Part shown: piece after piece, positions 27,608 to 35,492 of the stretch
How the letters are laid out: every line of letters begins with the position of its first letter
Position numbering within the stretch: the first letter of the stretch is position 1
Source of the DNA: CAYWMD01 sp964458575
Lineage (GTDB): Bacteria; Verrucomicrobiota; Verrucomicrobiia; Limisphaerales; JADLHS01
Assembly: GCA_964458575.1 (NCBI GenBank)
Contig: CAYWMD010000027.1
Span: forward strand, 1 to 64,000
Direction of reading: 5' to 3'
Length of the DNA stretch: 64,000 nucleotides
Program-made: the position numbers and the translations under genes
Notes under the pieces: generated by a model
Seen by the model: the letters and a program-made list of their open reading frames with translations, nothing else
What the model was told of the DNA's origin: nothing
Databases searched by the model: none

Positions 27608-29428
27608 TCAATCTTGCGCGGTCTCTTCCATCTCCAAAAAACCGTGAAGCTGCCGCAGCCGGGTGGGATGCCGCATCTTGCGCAAGGCCTTGGCTTCAAT
27701 CTGGCGAATGCGTTCGCGGGTGACGCGAAACTGCCGGCCCACTTCCTCCAGCGTCCGCGCGCAACCGTCCCCCAGGCCAAACCGCAATTCGAGCACCTTG
27801 CGCTCGCGCGCCGTGAGGCTGCATAACACCTCACCCAACTTGTCCTTCAACAAGCTGAAGCTCGTGATGTCCAGCGGATTCTCGGCGCCCTTGTCCTCGA
27901 TGAAATCGCCGAAACTGGCGTCTTCGCCATCGCCGACGACTGATTGGAGGGAGATGGGTTGCTGCGCCATCTTCAAGACGGCCCGGACGCGTTCCACCGG
28001 CATTTCCATCTCCTCGGCGATTTCCTCGGCCGCCGGTTCGCGGCCAAAGTCCTGCAGCAACCGTTTCTGCGTGCGCATGAGCTTGTTGATCGTGTCAATC
28101 ATGTGCACGGGAATGCGGATGGTGCGCGCCTGATCCGCGATGGAGCGGGCGATGGCCTGGCGGATCCACCACGTGCCGTAGGTGGAGAATTTGTAGCCGC
28201 GGCGGTATTCGAACTTCTCGACCGCTTTCATCAGGCCCATGTTGCCTTCCTGGATCAGGTCGAGGAACGACAGGCCGCGATTGGCGTAATGCTTGGCAAT
28301 GGAGATGACCAGGCGCAGGTTGGCCTCCACCATTTCGGTCTTGGCCTGGTTGGCGAGCGCGACGAAGTGTTTGAGCCGTTCGTACATTTTGAAGTACGCC
28401 TTGTGGGGCTTGCGCACGAATCGCTCCAGCGTCTGGAGTTTCTCGGCCTCGGCTTGAACCTCCACCGGCAGCGGGGCGGTTTTGGATTGCCGCTTGCCAT
28501 CGCAAATCTGGCGCAGGGCGGACTGGAGCCGGTCGTGAATATTTTCGGCCACCAGGGTCATTTCCTCAATGACCTTCTGCTTGAAAGCGAACCGGTGGAA
28601 GTTCTGTTGAAGCTTTTCCTCCGCCCGGGCCAGCGCGGCCGCCGCCCGTTTGATGCCCGATTTGGTCTGGGCTTTTTCCAGGGTGGCATACTTCTCATCC
28701 ACCGCGCGGTCCAGTTCGTGCACGAGGGGGATGAGCTGGCGCAATTCGCGCAAATGCCGGTCGCGGTTGTCCACCTTCTTCTCGAGAATGACACGGTCGA
28801 AGCGTTCCTTGGGCGGCTTGGCCACGAGTTTCTCGGCCAGGGCAACATGCTCCTTGGCCGCGAAGCCCAGGTTGTAAATGATTTTCACGATTTCCGCCTC
28901 GGCGCTTTCAATCCGCCGGGAAATCTCCACTTCCTGATCGCGCGTGAGCAGGGGCACCTGCCCCATCTGTTTCAGATACATGCGCACCGGATCGTCCAGG
29001 CCATCCAACCGGGATCGGTCATGGCCCTCTTCCGACTCGGCCGCCTTGGTGCGGTCCACTTCCGCCTGATCCACCAACTCAATTTCCAGGTTGTGGAGCT
29101 TGACGAGTATCTCCTCGCGTTCCGCCGGCAAGACCTGAAAATCGCTCAGGGCTTCATTGATGTCGCCGTGGCTGAGGCAACCTTGTTCGCGCGCCAGTTG
29201 GATCAGTTCCTTGACCTTCTGGGCCAGTTCGCCACGGGTGAGCCGGGGCAGATCCACTGCGGGCCCGGCCGGCGACGACCGGGTGGCGCGCACCGTCCGC
29301 GCGGATGCGCCATTGCGGGACCAACCCGGCCGGCGGGTTCGGGGCGAAGTCGCCCGCGTGGCCGTGACGCGACGCGCCCCCTGAACTCTGGGTACTTCTG
29401 GGGAACGCCGATCCTTCGACTTAGGCAT
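27608..29428 (-). CDS. rpoD: RNA polymerase primary sigma factor (sigma-70)
   Basis: This is a 606-residue protein. An Arg-rich low-complexity N-terminal tail of about 60 residues precedes region 1.1 (LTRGELAQKVKELIQLAREQG). Region 1.2 has DDPVRMYLKQMGQVPLLT. A long non-conserved region follows, then region 2 with NLRLVISIAKHYANRGLSFL, FEYRRGYKFSTYGTWWIRQAI. Region 3 is IRIPVHMIDTINKL. Region 4 has RERKVLELRFGLGDGCARTLEEV and VTRERIRQIEAKALRKMRHP. These are the group 1 marks. The Gly in STYGTWW replaces the common Ala. The gene is monocistronic or led by the upstream TPR gene on the same strand. A promoter candidate lies at 29473-29502. Confidence 0.97.
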   Translation of the reverse strand: MPKSKDRRSPEVPRVQGARRVTATRATSPRTRRPGWSRNGASARTVRATRSSPAGPAVDLPRLTRGELAQKVKELIQLAREQGCLSHGDINEALSDFQVLPAEREEILVKLHNLEIELVDQAEVDRTKAAESEEGHDRSRLDGLDDPVRMYLKQMGQVPLLTRDQEVEISRRIESAEAEIVKIIYNLGFAAKEHVALAEKLVAKPPKERFDRVILEKKVDNRDRHLRELRQLIPLVHELDRAVDEKYATLEKAQTKSGIKRAAAALARAEEKLQQNFHRFAFKQKVIEEMTLVAENIHDRLQSALRQICDGKRQSKTAPLPVEVQAEAEKLQTLERFVRKPHKAYFKMYERLKHFVALANQAKTEMVEANLRLVISIAKHYANRGLSFLDLIQEGNMGLMKAVEKFEYRRGYKFSTYGTWWIRQAIARSIADQARTIRIPVHMIDTINKLMRTQKRLLQDFGREPAAEEIAEEMEMPVERVRAVLKMAQQPISLQSVVGDGEDASFGDFIEDKGAENPLDITSFSLLKDKLGEVLCSLTARERKVLELRFGLGDGCARTLEEVGRQFRVTRERIRQIEAKALRKMRHPTRLRQLHGFLEMEETAQD

Positions 29429-29472
29429 AACTACTCAATACGCAAGTTGCACCGCATTGAAATTGGGATAGC

Positions 29473-29502
29473 AATATGCTGAGCGCGCACCCGACTCGTC
29501 AA
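29473..29502 (-). promoter_or_regulatory. Candidate sigma-70 promoter of rpoD
   Basis: On the minus strand TTGACG (29497-29502) and CATATT (29473-29478) are 18 bases apart, about 45 bases before the start codon. The -35 matches five of six consensus bases and the -10 four. It is plausible but unproven. Confidence 0.4.
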
Positions 29503-29640
29503 GGGAGGAAAAAACTTTTTTTGTCGGATGAAATCCGGAGTGGCGGATCGCAAGCCGCCGCGCGAATGGCGGCATGAATATCTCATCGCCGGCGGGGAAG
29601 CGCAGGGGACATTTGTGGCGAGGCACGGCGTGAATAAAAT

Positions 29641-31653
29641 TCATTTGGCTGCTTCCGCCCTCTTGATTTCCTCCAGGCTGGCGCGGAGGCCGGTCTGGTC
29701 GGGATATTTCTTGAGCAATTCCTCCGTCAAGCGGCGGGCGCGCGGCCAGTCCTGGTCGGCGATGGCTTTTCGCGCCAGATATTCCCTGGCCTCATCCGAG
29801 GTCGTTTCGATCCCCGCGTATAGCTTGTCCGCCGCTGCTGCATCGCCCTGCTGCAGCGCGATGCGCGCGAGCAATTCCTGTCCCGCCGTGCTGTGTTCGA
29901 GCCGGGGTTGGGCCGTGACCGCCGCCCGGGCCTCGTCGGGGTGTTTGAGACGGAGTTGCGTTTCGGCAATCGCCCGCGCCGCGTACATGCCTTCCTCGGA
30001 ATCCTTGGCCGCCAGCGGCGTCAATTTGTTCATCGCTTCGGCGATCCGCCCGTCAGCGATGAGCATGTCGGCGGTGAACAAATCCAACATGGGCGTTGGC
30101 GCCTGCCGGGCGGCGAATTCAAGGGCGTTGGCATTCCCGCGGTTGAAGCGCCGGGCCTGGGTCAAACCGAACGCCACCCAGGTGGGGAATCCGTCCGGAA
30201 TCACCTCCTGCCGGGCCAATTGCAGCGCCGCCTCCGCCCATCCCGCCGCGAGGAATACCGCCGCAAAGGCGTCCGGACTGCGCAGGAGTAGCGCCGTGTT
30301 TTCCGGCATGGGTTGCCCCGGTTCTTTCGTCAGGGCATCGAGCAATTCAAAAAGCTGGTGACGGGTTCGGGGCGGCGACTTGCTCAACGGCAGGTTCACG
30401 TCCGGCGGAAATTTCACCTCGCCGCTTTTGCGGAAATTCAGCACGCGCAGCAGCGCGCTCTCCAGTTCGAGATTGTAAGAGCTCGGCCGGAAGCGGTTTG
30501 ACACGAGCAGTTTCAGCGCGTCCTCCTCGCGGCCCGCCTGGAGCGTCGCCAGCAAGCGCAGCCAGAACGTTTCCTGAAAGACTTCCTCATAGCGGCGCGG
30601 CGGGAGCCGGTTGAAAGCCGCCTCTTCCCAGAACGTGCCTGGGGGCAGCAGCTTCAGGTAGCGAACAAACGGCTCGAACAGCCCCGGGGGCGGCTCGACC
30701 GCCGTCCAGTCGAACTGGATCGTGCGCGCCACCCGCGTCCAGAACAGCGCCCGCACCCACATTGAATCGGTGGCGGTGATGTGCACCAGCCCACCGGCCC
30801 AGACGTACGCCGCCAGGTCGTAATTGCCGGTGCGTCGCAGGAATTCGGCCAATTGGTCGCGGAAGTAGGCATTGTTGGTGTTGGCGCCAAACGCGGCGTT
30901 GTACTCGGCGTTGGCGGCAGACAACGAACCGGCGCGTTCGAACATGCGCCCACGTTGCAGACGAACCTCCGGGTTGCGCGGGTCCAGGCTGACCGCTTGT
31001 TCCAGATATTTCGCGGCCGTCCCGGGATCCTCTGACAGGCGGACCATCGCCAGCCGCATGAGCCGACCACTGTCCGCGGCGCCGGGGAAGGATCGTGACT
31101 GCAACTGCTGGATCGCTTCGTTCCGTTTGCCCCGCAGCAGCAGCGCATCCACGTCCACTTCAAACCAGGGCGCCGGCGAGGTCTCGCGCTTGCGCCACGC
31201 CTCGCGCAGCTTGTCGAACCGTTCGAAGTCCCCGACCCGCAGAAGCGCGCGGCATACCTGGAGCGACGCCGGTTCCTGGTTCTCGATGGCGGCGGGAACC
31301 CGATGATAGATCGTCAACAGGCGCGGGCCATCACCCGTTTGCGCCAACGCCGCGGCTTCCAGGGCCAGCCACACCCGGCGCAGTCGCTCCGACTGCTTTT
31401 TGACGGTGCGATTTCGAACTTGGATGAAGATCAAGGCCTCCTCGCCCCGGCCTTGCGCAATGAGTTTCTCCACGTGCTCGCGCTCGGCCCGGGCGGTGTC
31501 CACCCCCTCCTGCCAGGACATCATGATCAATCCCAAAATCACGCAGCCAGCCGCCAGGGCGGCCACGACCATCCACCACCGTGGTGAACGGGCAACGCCG
31601 GCAACATTATTGGCAACGGGGGTTTTGATGATCGGATTCTGGCGCAATTCCAT
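29641..31653 (-). CDS. Tetratricopeptide-repeat membrane protein
   Basis: This is a 670-residue protein with one N-terminal membrane segment (WWMVVAALAAGCVILGLIMM) and a long helical-repeat ectodomain or cytoplasmic domain. TPR-like units include EQAVSLDPRNPEVRLQRGRM, ALEAAALAQTGDGPRLL and DEARAAVTAQPRLEHSTA, spaced at about 34 residues. No catalytic motif is seen. TPR proteins act as scaffolds, often in envelope or secretion assemblies, but I cannot name a partner. It lies between an alpha/beta hydrolase (21 bases upstream) and rpoD (212 bases downstream), all on the minus strand. Confidence 0.75.
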   Translation of the reverse strand: MELRQNPIIKTPVANNVAGVARSPRWWMVVAALAAGCVILGLIMMSWQEGVDTARAEREHVEKLIAQGRGEEALIFIQVRNRTVKKQSERLRRVWLALEAAALAQTGDGPRLLTIYHRVPAAIENQEPASLQVCRALLRVGDFERFDKLREAWRKRETSPAPWFEVDVDALLLRGKRNEAIQQLQSRSFPGAADSGRLMRLAMVRLSEDPGTAAKYLEQAVSLDPRNPEVRLQRGRMFERAGSLSAANAEYNAAFGANTNNAYFRDQLAEFLRRTGNYDLAAYVWAGGLVHITATDSMWVRALFWTRVARTIQFDWTAVEPPPGLFEPFVRYLKLLPPGTFWEEAAFNRLPPRRYEEVFQETFWLRLLATLQAGREEDALKLLVSNRFRPSSYNLELESALLRVLNFRKSGEVKFPPDVNLPLSKSPPRTRHQLFELLDALTKEPGQPMPENTALLLRSPDAFAAVFLAAGWAEAALQLARQEVIPDGFPTWVAFGLTQARRFNRGNANALEFAARQAPTPMLDLFTADMLIADGRIAEAMNKLTPLAAKDSEEGMYAARAIAETQLRLKHPDEARAAVTAQPRLEHSTAGQELLARIALQQGDAAAADKLYAGIETTSDEAREYLARKAIADQDWPRARRLTEELLKKYPDQTGLRASLEEIKRAEAAK

Positions 31654-31674
31654 TTGTCCGCAAGCGTTTTGAAC

Positions 31675-32445
31675 TCATCCGCGCACCTCTAAAAATTTTA
31701 TCACCGCGGCGACGACGGCGTCCGGTTGGTCGGCATGAACCCAGTGGCCGGCCCCGCTGATGGTGCAAAACTCCGCCCGCGGAAACAGCCCGCGGATCAG
31801 CGTTTCGTCGGACGCGGGAACAAAATCAGAACGATCGCCGCGGAGGAACAAGGCCGGTCGGTCGCATGATTGCTCGCCGGTCACGGCCGCGGTGAGCCGC
31901 TCGTAATTTTCCCATAGCCCGCGCACGTTGGACTTCCATCGAAAGCCCCCCGCCGCGTCGCGACCGGCGTTTTTGAGCAAAAACCGGCGCACCTCGAGGT
32001 CCTCCACGGATTTCGCCAGTTCGACATCGAGCTGGTCACGGCGCTGAAAACGGTGCAGGTCCAGCGCGAGCAAGGCCGCGAGCGTGCGTTTGTGGCGCGG
32101 CGGATACGCCCGCGGTGACATGTCCACCACGACCAGTTTCTGCACGCGGTCGGGATGCCACAGCGCGAATTGCATCGCCACCTTCCCCCCCATCGAGTGG
32201 CCGAGCAGATGGGCGCGGGACAGGTTGTGCGTCCGCATGAACTCTTCCAGATCGGCTGCCATGGCATCATAACTCACGTCATCGTGATGCGGTGACTGAC
32301 CGTGGTTGCGCAGGTCCACGGCGAACACCTCGAACTGCTCCGCAAACCGGCGGGCCAGGGGTTGCCAGTTGTCCAACGACCCGAGCAAGCCGTGCAAAAC
32401 GATCAACGGCTCGCCCTCGCCCAGTTTGCGGAAATGAAGCTTCAT
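31675..32445 (-). CDS. Alpha/beta hydrolase (YbfF-like)
   Basis: This is a 256-residue cytosolic alpha/beta hydrolase. The oxyanion strand LIVLHGLLGSLDNW is followed by VFAVDLRNHGQS, the nucleophile elbow LLGHSMGGKVA (Ser84), and a catalytic acid likely in FLRGDRSDFVP. The closing histidine is in SGAGHWVHADQPD (His234). The pattern matches the YbfF/esterase group acting on short acyl esters. It is followed after 21 bases by the TPR gene. Divergent from the LOG-like gene, with a 125-base gap. Confidence 0.88.
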   Translation of the reverse strand: MKLHFRKLGEGEPLIVLHGLLGSLDNWQPLARRFAEQFEVFAVDLRNHGQSPHHDDVSYDAMAADLEEFMRTHNLSRAHLLGHSMGGKVAMQFALWHPDRVQKLVVVDMSPRAYPPRHKRTLAALLALDLHRFQRRDQLDVELAKSVEDLEVRRFLLKNAGRDAAGGFRWKSNVRGLWENYERLTAAVTGEQSCDRPALFLRGDRSDFVPASDETLIRGLFPRAEFCTISGAGHWVHADQPDAVVAAVIKFLEVRG

Positions 32446-32570
32446 CGGGCTAAACGACCGTGGCTGCGTTCGTCAGAACGCGGCAAAAGAACTTCCAAGC
32501 GCCCCGAACCATCTTTTCGATCGTCATTTTTCATTCTTCATTTCCCGCGTTCCGCGACTATTCTCCCCAC

Positions 32571-33251
32571 ATGAATAATCATGGCGCCGGTTTCATCAAG
32601 GAAGACCCGTGGCGGATTTTCCGCATCATGGCCGAGTTCGTGGACTCGTTCGAGACGCTGTCCCGCATCAGCCCGGCGGTGACGATCTTCGGCTCGGCCC
32701 GGATGCCGCGCAAGAGCCAATGGTATCGTGCCGCCGAGATCCTGGGGCGTGAACTGGCCAGACACAACCTCACGGTCATCACCGGCGGCGGCCCCGGCAT
32801 CATGGAGGCCGCCAACAAGGGCGCGGCGCTGGCCAAAGGCAAATCCGTGGGTCTCAACATCGAATTGCCCCACGAACAGGCAGGCAACCGTTACGCCAAC
32901 GTGCCCATTCACTTTCACTACTTCTTCGCGCGCAAGGTGTGCTTCGCCAAATACAGCCTCGCGTTCGTGTTCATGCCCGGCGGCTTCGGCACACTGGACG
33001 AGTTTGCGGAGGTGATCACGCTGGTGCAAACGCAGCGCATCCCCAGGTTTCCGCTGATTCTGTTCGGCAAAAAATACTGGCGCGGCCTGCTCCGCTGGAT
33101 GAAGTTGGATATGATGAAGCCCGGTTACATCGGAACGAACGACCTCGACCTCGTGCAGGTCACCGACGACCCGCTGGAAGCCGTGAAAATCATTCTCGAT
33201 TACGAGCGCGAGGTCGGCGCGCCGGAAACGATCCCCATGGCGTTCTCGTGA
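32571..33251 (+). CDS. LOG-family protein (TIGR00730-like)
   Basis: This is a 226-residue Rossmann-fold protein of the lysine-decarboxylase-like LOG group, whose studied members release free cytokinins or act on nucleoside monophosphates. It has VTIFGSARMP near the N-terminus, VITGGGPGIMEAANKGA, and the signature PGGFGTLDE at residues 136-144. I chose the ATG at 32571, at the family-consistent position. An upstream in-frame leader from 32460 is not conserved sequence. Its stop codon overlaps the GTG of the next small gene by a GTGA, so the two are translationally coupled. Confidence 0.88.
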   Translation: MNNHGAGFIKEDPWRIFRIMAEFVDSFETLSRISPAVTIFGSARMPRKSQWYRAAEILGRELARHNLTVITGGGPGIMEAANKGAALAKGKSVGLNIELPHEQAGNRYANVPIHFHYFFARKVCFAKYSLAFVFMPGGFGTLDEFAEVITLVQTQRIPRFPLILFGKKYWRGLLRWMKLDMMKPGYIGTNDLDLVQVTDDPLEAVKIILDYEREVGAPETIPMAFS

Positions 33252-33625
33252 CCACGAACGTGCGCTGCGTAGGCCGGAACGAGTTGAGTCGCTGTCCATC
33301 GGACTCGACAAGCTGGATTACGTTCTTGCTGGCACTATGCGTCCTCGGCGGGGCGGCTGAATTGTTGTGGGGCGAAAGAATTTATGATTGGATGCGGCTG
33401 GGCCAGATCTCCCGCGAACGCGCCCGCATCATCCAGAGTTACCAGCAAAACGCCGCCCAGGGGCTTGTCTCCAAACCCGCCGACGCGAACTCGATCGAGG
33501 TGTATCGCCCGGACAAGTCCTCCCCGCGCACCGCGATTCGCGTGCGAACCCAAGCGGGTGAGACAATCCAATATGAAGCCCTGCGGCCGGCCGGCAGCGC
33601 GACCACCAACTGGTCGTTTCGCTAA
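33248..33625 (+). CDS. Small single-span membrane protein
   Basis: This is a 125-residue protein starting at a GTG that overlaps the stop codon of the LOG-like gene (GTGA). It has one membrane helix, WITFLLALCVLGGAAELLWG, and a soluble tail with NSIEVYRPDKSSPRTAIRV and RTQAGETIQYEALRP. I do not recognise the family. A longer reading frame from 32939 contains it, but that part overlaps the LOG gene in another frame, so the coupled GTG is the better start. It is followed after 12 bases by pabB. Confidence 0.55.
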   Translation: MTTNVRCVGRNELSRCPSDSTSWITFLLALCVLGGAAELLWGERIYDWMRLGQISRERARIIQSYQQNAAQGLVSKPADANSIEVYRPDKSSPRTAIRVRTQAGETIQYEALRPAGSATTNWSFR

Positions 33626-33637
33626 TCGTCTCCCCAA

Positions 33638-35239
33638 ATGCGCCCGCTGATTGTCGAAGTTCCGACGGCACACACGCCCGAATCGTTGGTGGAGCAACTC
33701 CACGGCACGATGGGCGTGGTCTTGTTGCGCAGTGCGCTCTTCGATTCACCGCAGGCGCGCTACTCGTTTGTTGCGGCGCAGCCGTTCCTGACGTTTCGTT
33801 CGTTCGGCTCCCGGTGCGAAATCGCGCACCACGCACCATGCACCACGCGCCACGAGCAATTCGGCAATCCGTGGCACCTGCTGGATGCGCTCATGGCGCG
33901 TTATGAAATCCTCGATGAGATTGACCTGCCCTTCCCGCTCGGCGGCTGCTTCGGTTACTGGGGTTACGACCTGAAGAATTTCACCGAGCCGAAACTCCCG
34001 CGCCGCGCGGTGAACGATCTGGAACTGCCTGATTGTCACGTGGGCTTTTATGACAGTCTTGTGGTTTTCGATCATCACCTTGGAAAAACTTGCATCGTCT
34101 CGACCGGCCTCGGCGAGGATGGTTCGCGGAATGAAGGGCGCGCACAGGAACGGGTGGAGTTTTGGCGACAGCGGTTGGCGAGTGAATCAAAACAAACCCT
34201 CACCCCGGCCCTCTCCCGTCCAACGGGAGAGGGAGAATCGTCGGACGGGTGCTTGAATCAAAAGTCCGCGTCATTTGCCGGACGACTCCCGGTGAATCCG
34301 AAAGCGCCCGGTTGCTGTCCCCCTCTCCCATCAGATGGGAGAGGGGTCAGGGGTGAGGGTTCGGTGATTTCCAACCTCACCCGTGACGAATTCCTCGCCG
34401 CCGTCCAGCGCGCCCAGCGATACATCTGCGCCGGCGACATTTACCAGGTGAACCTGTCGCATCGCCTTGCCGCGCCGTGTCCGTTTTCTGGCTGGGAGCT
34501 TTTTGAACGGCTGCTCGCCGTGTCACCCGCCCCGTTCGCGGCGTATTTCGATTGCGGCCATGTTCAAATCGCCTCCTCGTCACCGGAACAATTTCTCCGC
34601 CTGAGCGGACCGCACATCACCACGCGCCCGATCAAAGGCACGCGCCCGCGTTCATCCGACCCCACGCGCGACGCGCAACTCGCCTACGAACTCCAGACCA
34701 GTCCCAAGGAACTCGCCGAACTGGTGATGATCACCGACCTGCTCCGCAATGACCTCGGCAAGGTTTGCGAATTCGGCTCCGTGCAAGTACCGGAGCTGGC
34801 CCGGCTGGAACGTTTCCCCCAGGTGCAACATCTCGTCTCGACGGTGGAAAGTCGCCTGCGAAACGACGTGACGCATTTCGCCGCGCTGGCCTCGTGCTTC
34901 CCCGGCGGCAGCATCACCGGCGCGCCGAAGTTCCGCGCGATGGAGATCATTGACGAGCTTGAACCCATCGCGCGCGGGCCGTATTGCGGCTGTCATGGCT
35001 ATCTGGGTTTCAACCGCGAGAGCCAGTTGAGCATCAGCATCCGCACGGCAGTTCACAAAGATGCCACGGCCCACTTTCACGTCGGCGCCGGCATTGTGGC
35101 GGACTCCAATCCCGAGGCGGAATACGACGAAACGCTGGCGAAGGCGGGCGGGTTTCTCGCGGCATTGCAATTTGCAAAACCTGCTTCGCTCCCAGTCCCG
35201 GCGTCATCCAAGCGAAGCAAGCACTACAGAACCTCGTAA
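33638..35239 (+). CDS. pabB: Aminodeoxychorismate synthase component I
   Basis: This is a 533-residue chorismate-binding enzyme for p-aminobenzoate and folate synthesis. The N-terminal domain includes PLGGCFGYWGYDLKNF. The C-terminal domain carries AGDIYQVNLSHRL, the PIKGTRPRSSD signature (Lys active site, typical of PabB over anthranilate synthase), LRNDLGKVCEFGSV, CFPGGSITGAPKFRAMEIIDELE and VGAGIVADSNPEAEYDETLAKA. Between domains a 165-base REP doublet (34196-34360) adds exactly 55 in-frame codons, and the C-terminus carries a palindrome-rich tail. No pabA is visible; pabC lies 5 kb downstream at 40244. Confidence 0.9.
   Translation: MRPLIVEVPTAHTPESLVEQLHGTMGVVLLRSALFDSPQARYSFVAAQPFLTFRSFGSRCEIAHHAPCTTRHEQFGNPWHLLDALMARYEILDEIDLPFPLGGCFGYWGYDLKNFTEPKLPRRAVNDLELPDCHVGFYDSLVVFDHHLGKTCIVSTGLGEDGSRNEGRAQERVEFWRQRLASESKQTLTPALSRPTGEGESSDGCLNQKSASFAGRLPVNPKAPGCCPPLPSDGRGVRGEGSVISNLTRDEFLAAVQRAQRYICAGDIYQVNLSHRLAAPCPFSGWELFERLLAVSPAPFAAYFDCGHVQIASSSPEQFLRLSGPHITTRPIKGTRPRSSDPTRDAQLAYELQTSPKELAELVMITDLLRNDLGKVCEFGSVQVPELARLERFPQVQHLVSTVESRLRNDVTHFAALASCFPGGSITGAPKFRAMEIIDELEPIARGPYCGCHGYLGFNRESQLSISIRTAVHKDATAHFHVGAGIVADSNPEAEYDETLAKAGGFLAALQFAKPASLPVPASSKRSKHYRTS
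34196..34360. repeat. REP doublet inserted in frame inside pabB
   Basis: Two hairpins built on CCCTCTCCC...GGGAGAGGG are flanked by ACCCTCACCCC at the left and GGGGTGAGGGT at the right, an outer inverted repeat. The block is 165 bases, exactly 55 codons, and begins on a codon boundary of pabB. It is homologous to the intergenic block at 6795-6946. Confidence 0.9.
35181..35220. repeat. Inverted repeat at the pabB 3' end
   Basis: CTGCTTCGCT (35181-35190) pairs with AGCGAAGCAA (35211-35220) with one mismatch. It falls in the last codons of pabB and gives the unusual tail LPVPASSKRSKHYRTS. Confidence 0.6.
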
Positions 35240-35311
35240 ACAGGGCTGAACAGATCAACCTGGGATCATTAGGGTGCGCCCGGAAGTGGCGGGCAGTCAG
35301 CTTCCCACTCC

Positions 35312-35330
35312 CCTCCACGCGGAGTGGAGG
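35312..35330. repeat. Short hairpin in intergenic DNA
   Basis: CCTCCAC and GTGGAGG flank a five-base loop between pabB and the second PSD1 gene. The 250-base gap contains no gene that I can support. Confidence 0.5.
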
Positions 35331-35444
35331 AAAGGGCCGGGGAAAGGAGGTGCGGTGCAGTCGCGACTTCAATCAATCCGTGACTCACAGTTGCGGCTCC
35401 AACCTCGGCAGCCAGCTTGTTTGTTTGCCGCCCGATTTGTGGTT

Positions 35445-35472
35445 TTGACACCGTCCAGCAATTGCACTTAAT
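35445..35472 (+). promoter_or_regulatory. Candidate sigma-70 promoter of the PSD1-DUF1501 operon
   Basis: TTGACA (35445-35450), 16 bases, then CTTAAT (35467-35472) fit a sigma-70 promoter. Transcription would begin near 35479. That leaves only about 14 bases before the ATG at 35493 but 50 before the ATG at 35529, so it favours the shorter protein start. Confidence 0.5.
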
Positions 35473-35492
35473 TATGCCACTGAATCCGGGTT

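Noticed and set aside
33822..33853. Direct repeats of a CACCACG/CACCATG type in pabB
   Set aside because: The units are too short and too irregular to separate from low-complexity coding sequence, though they do give an odd AHHAPCTTRHE stretch.
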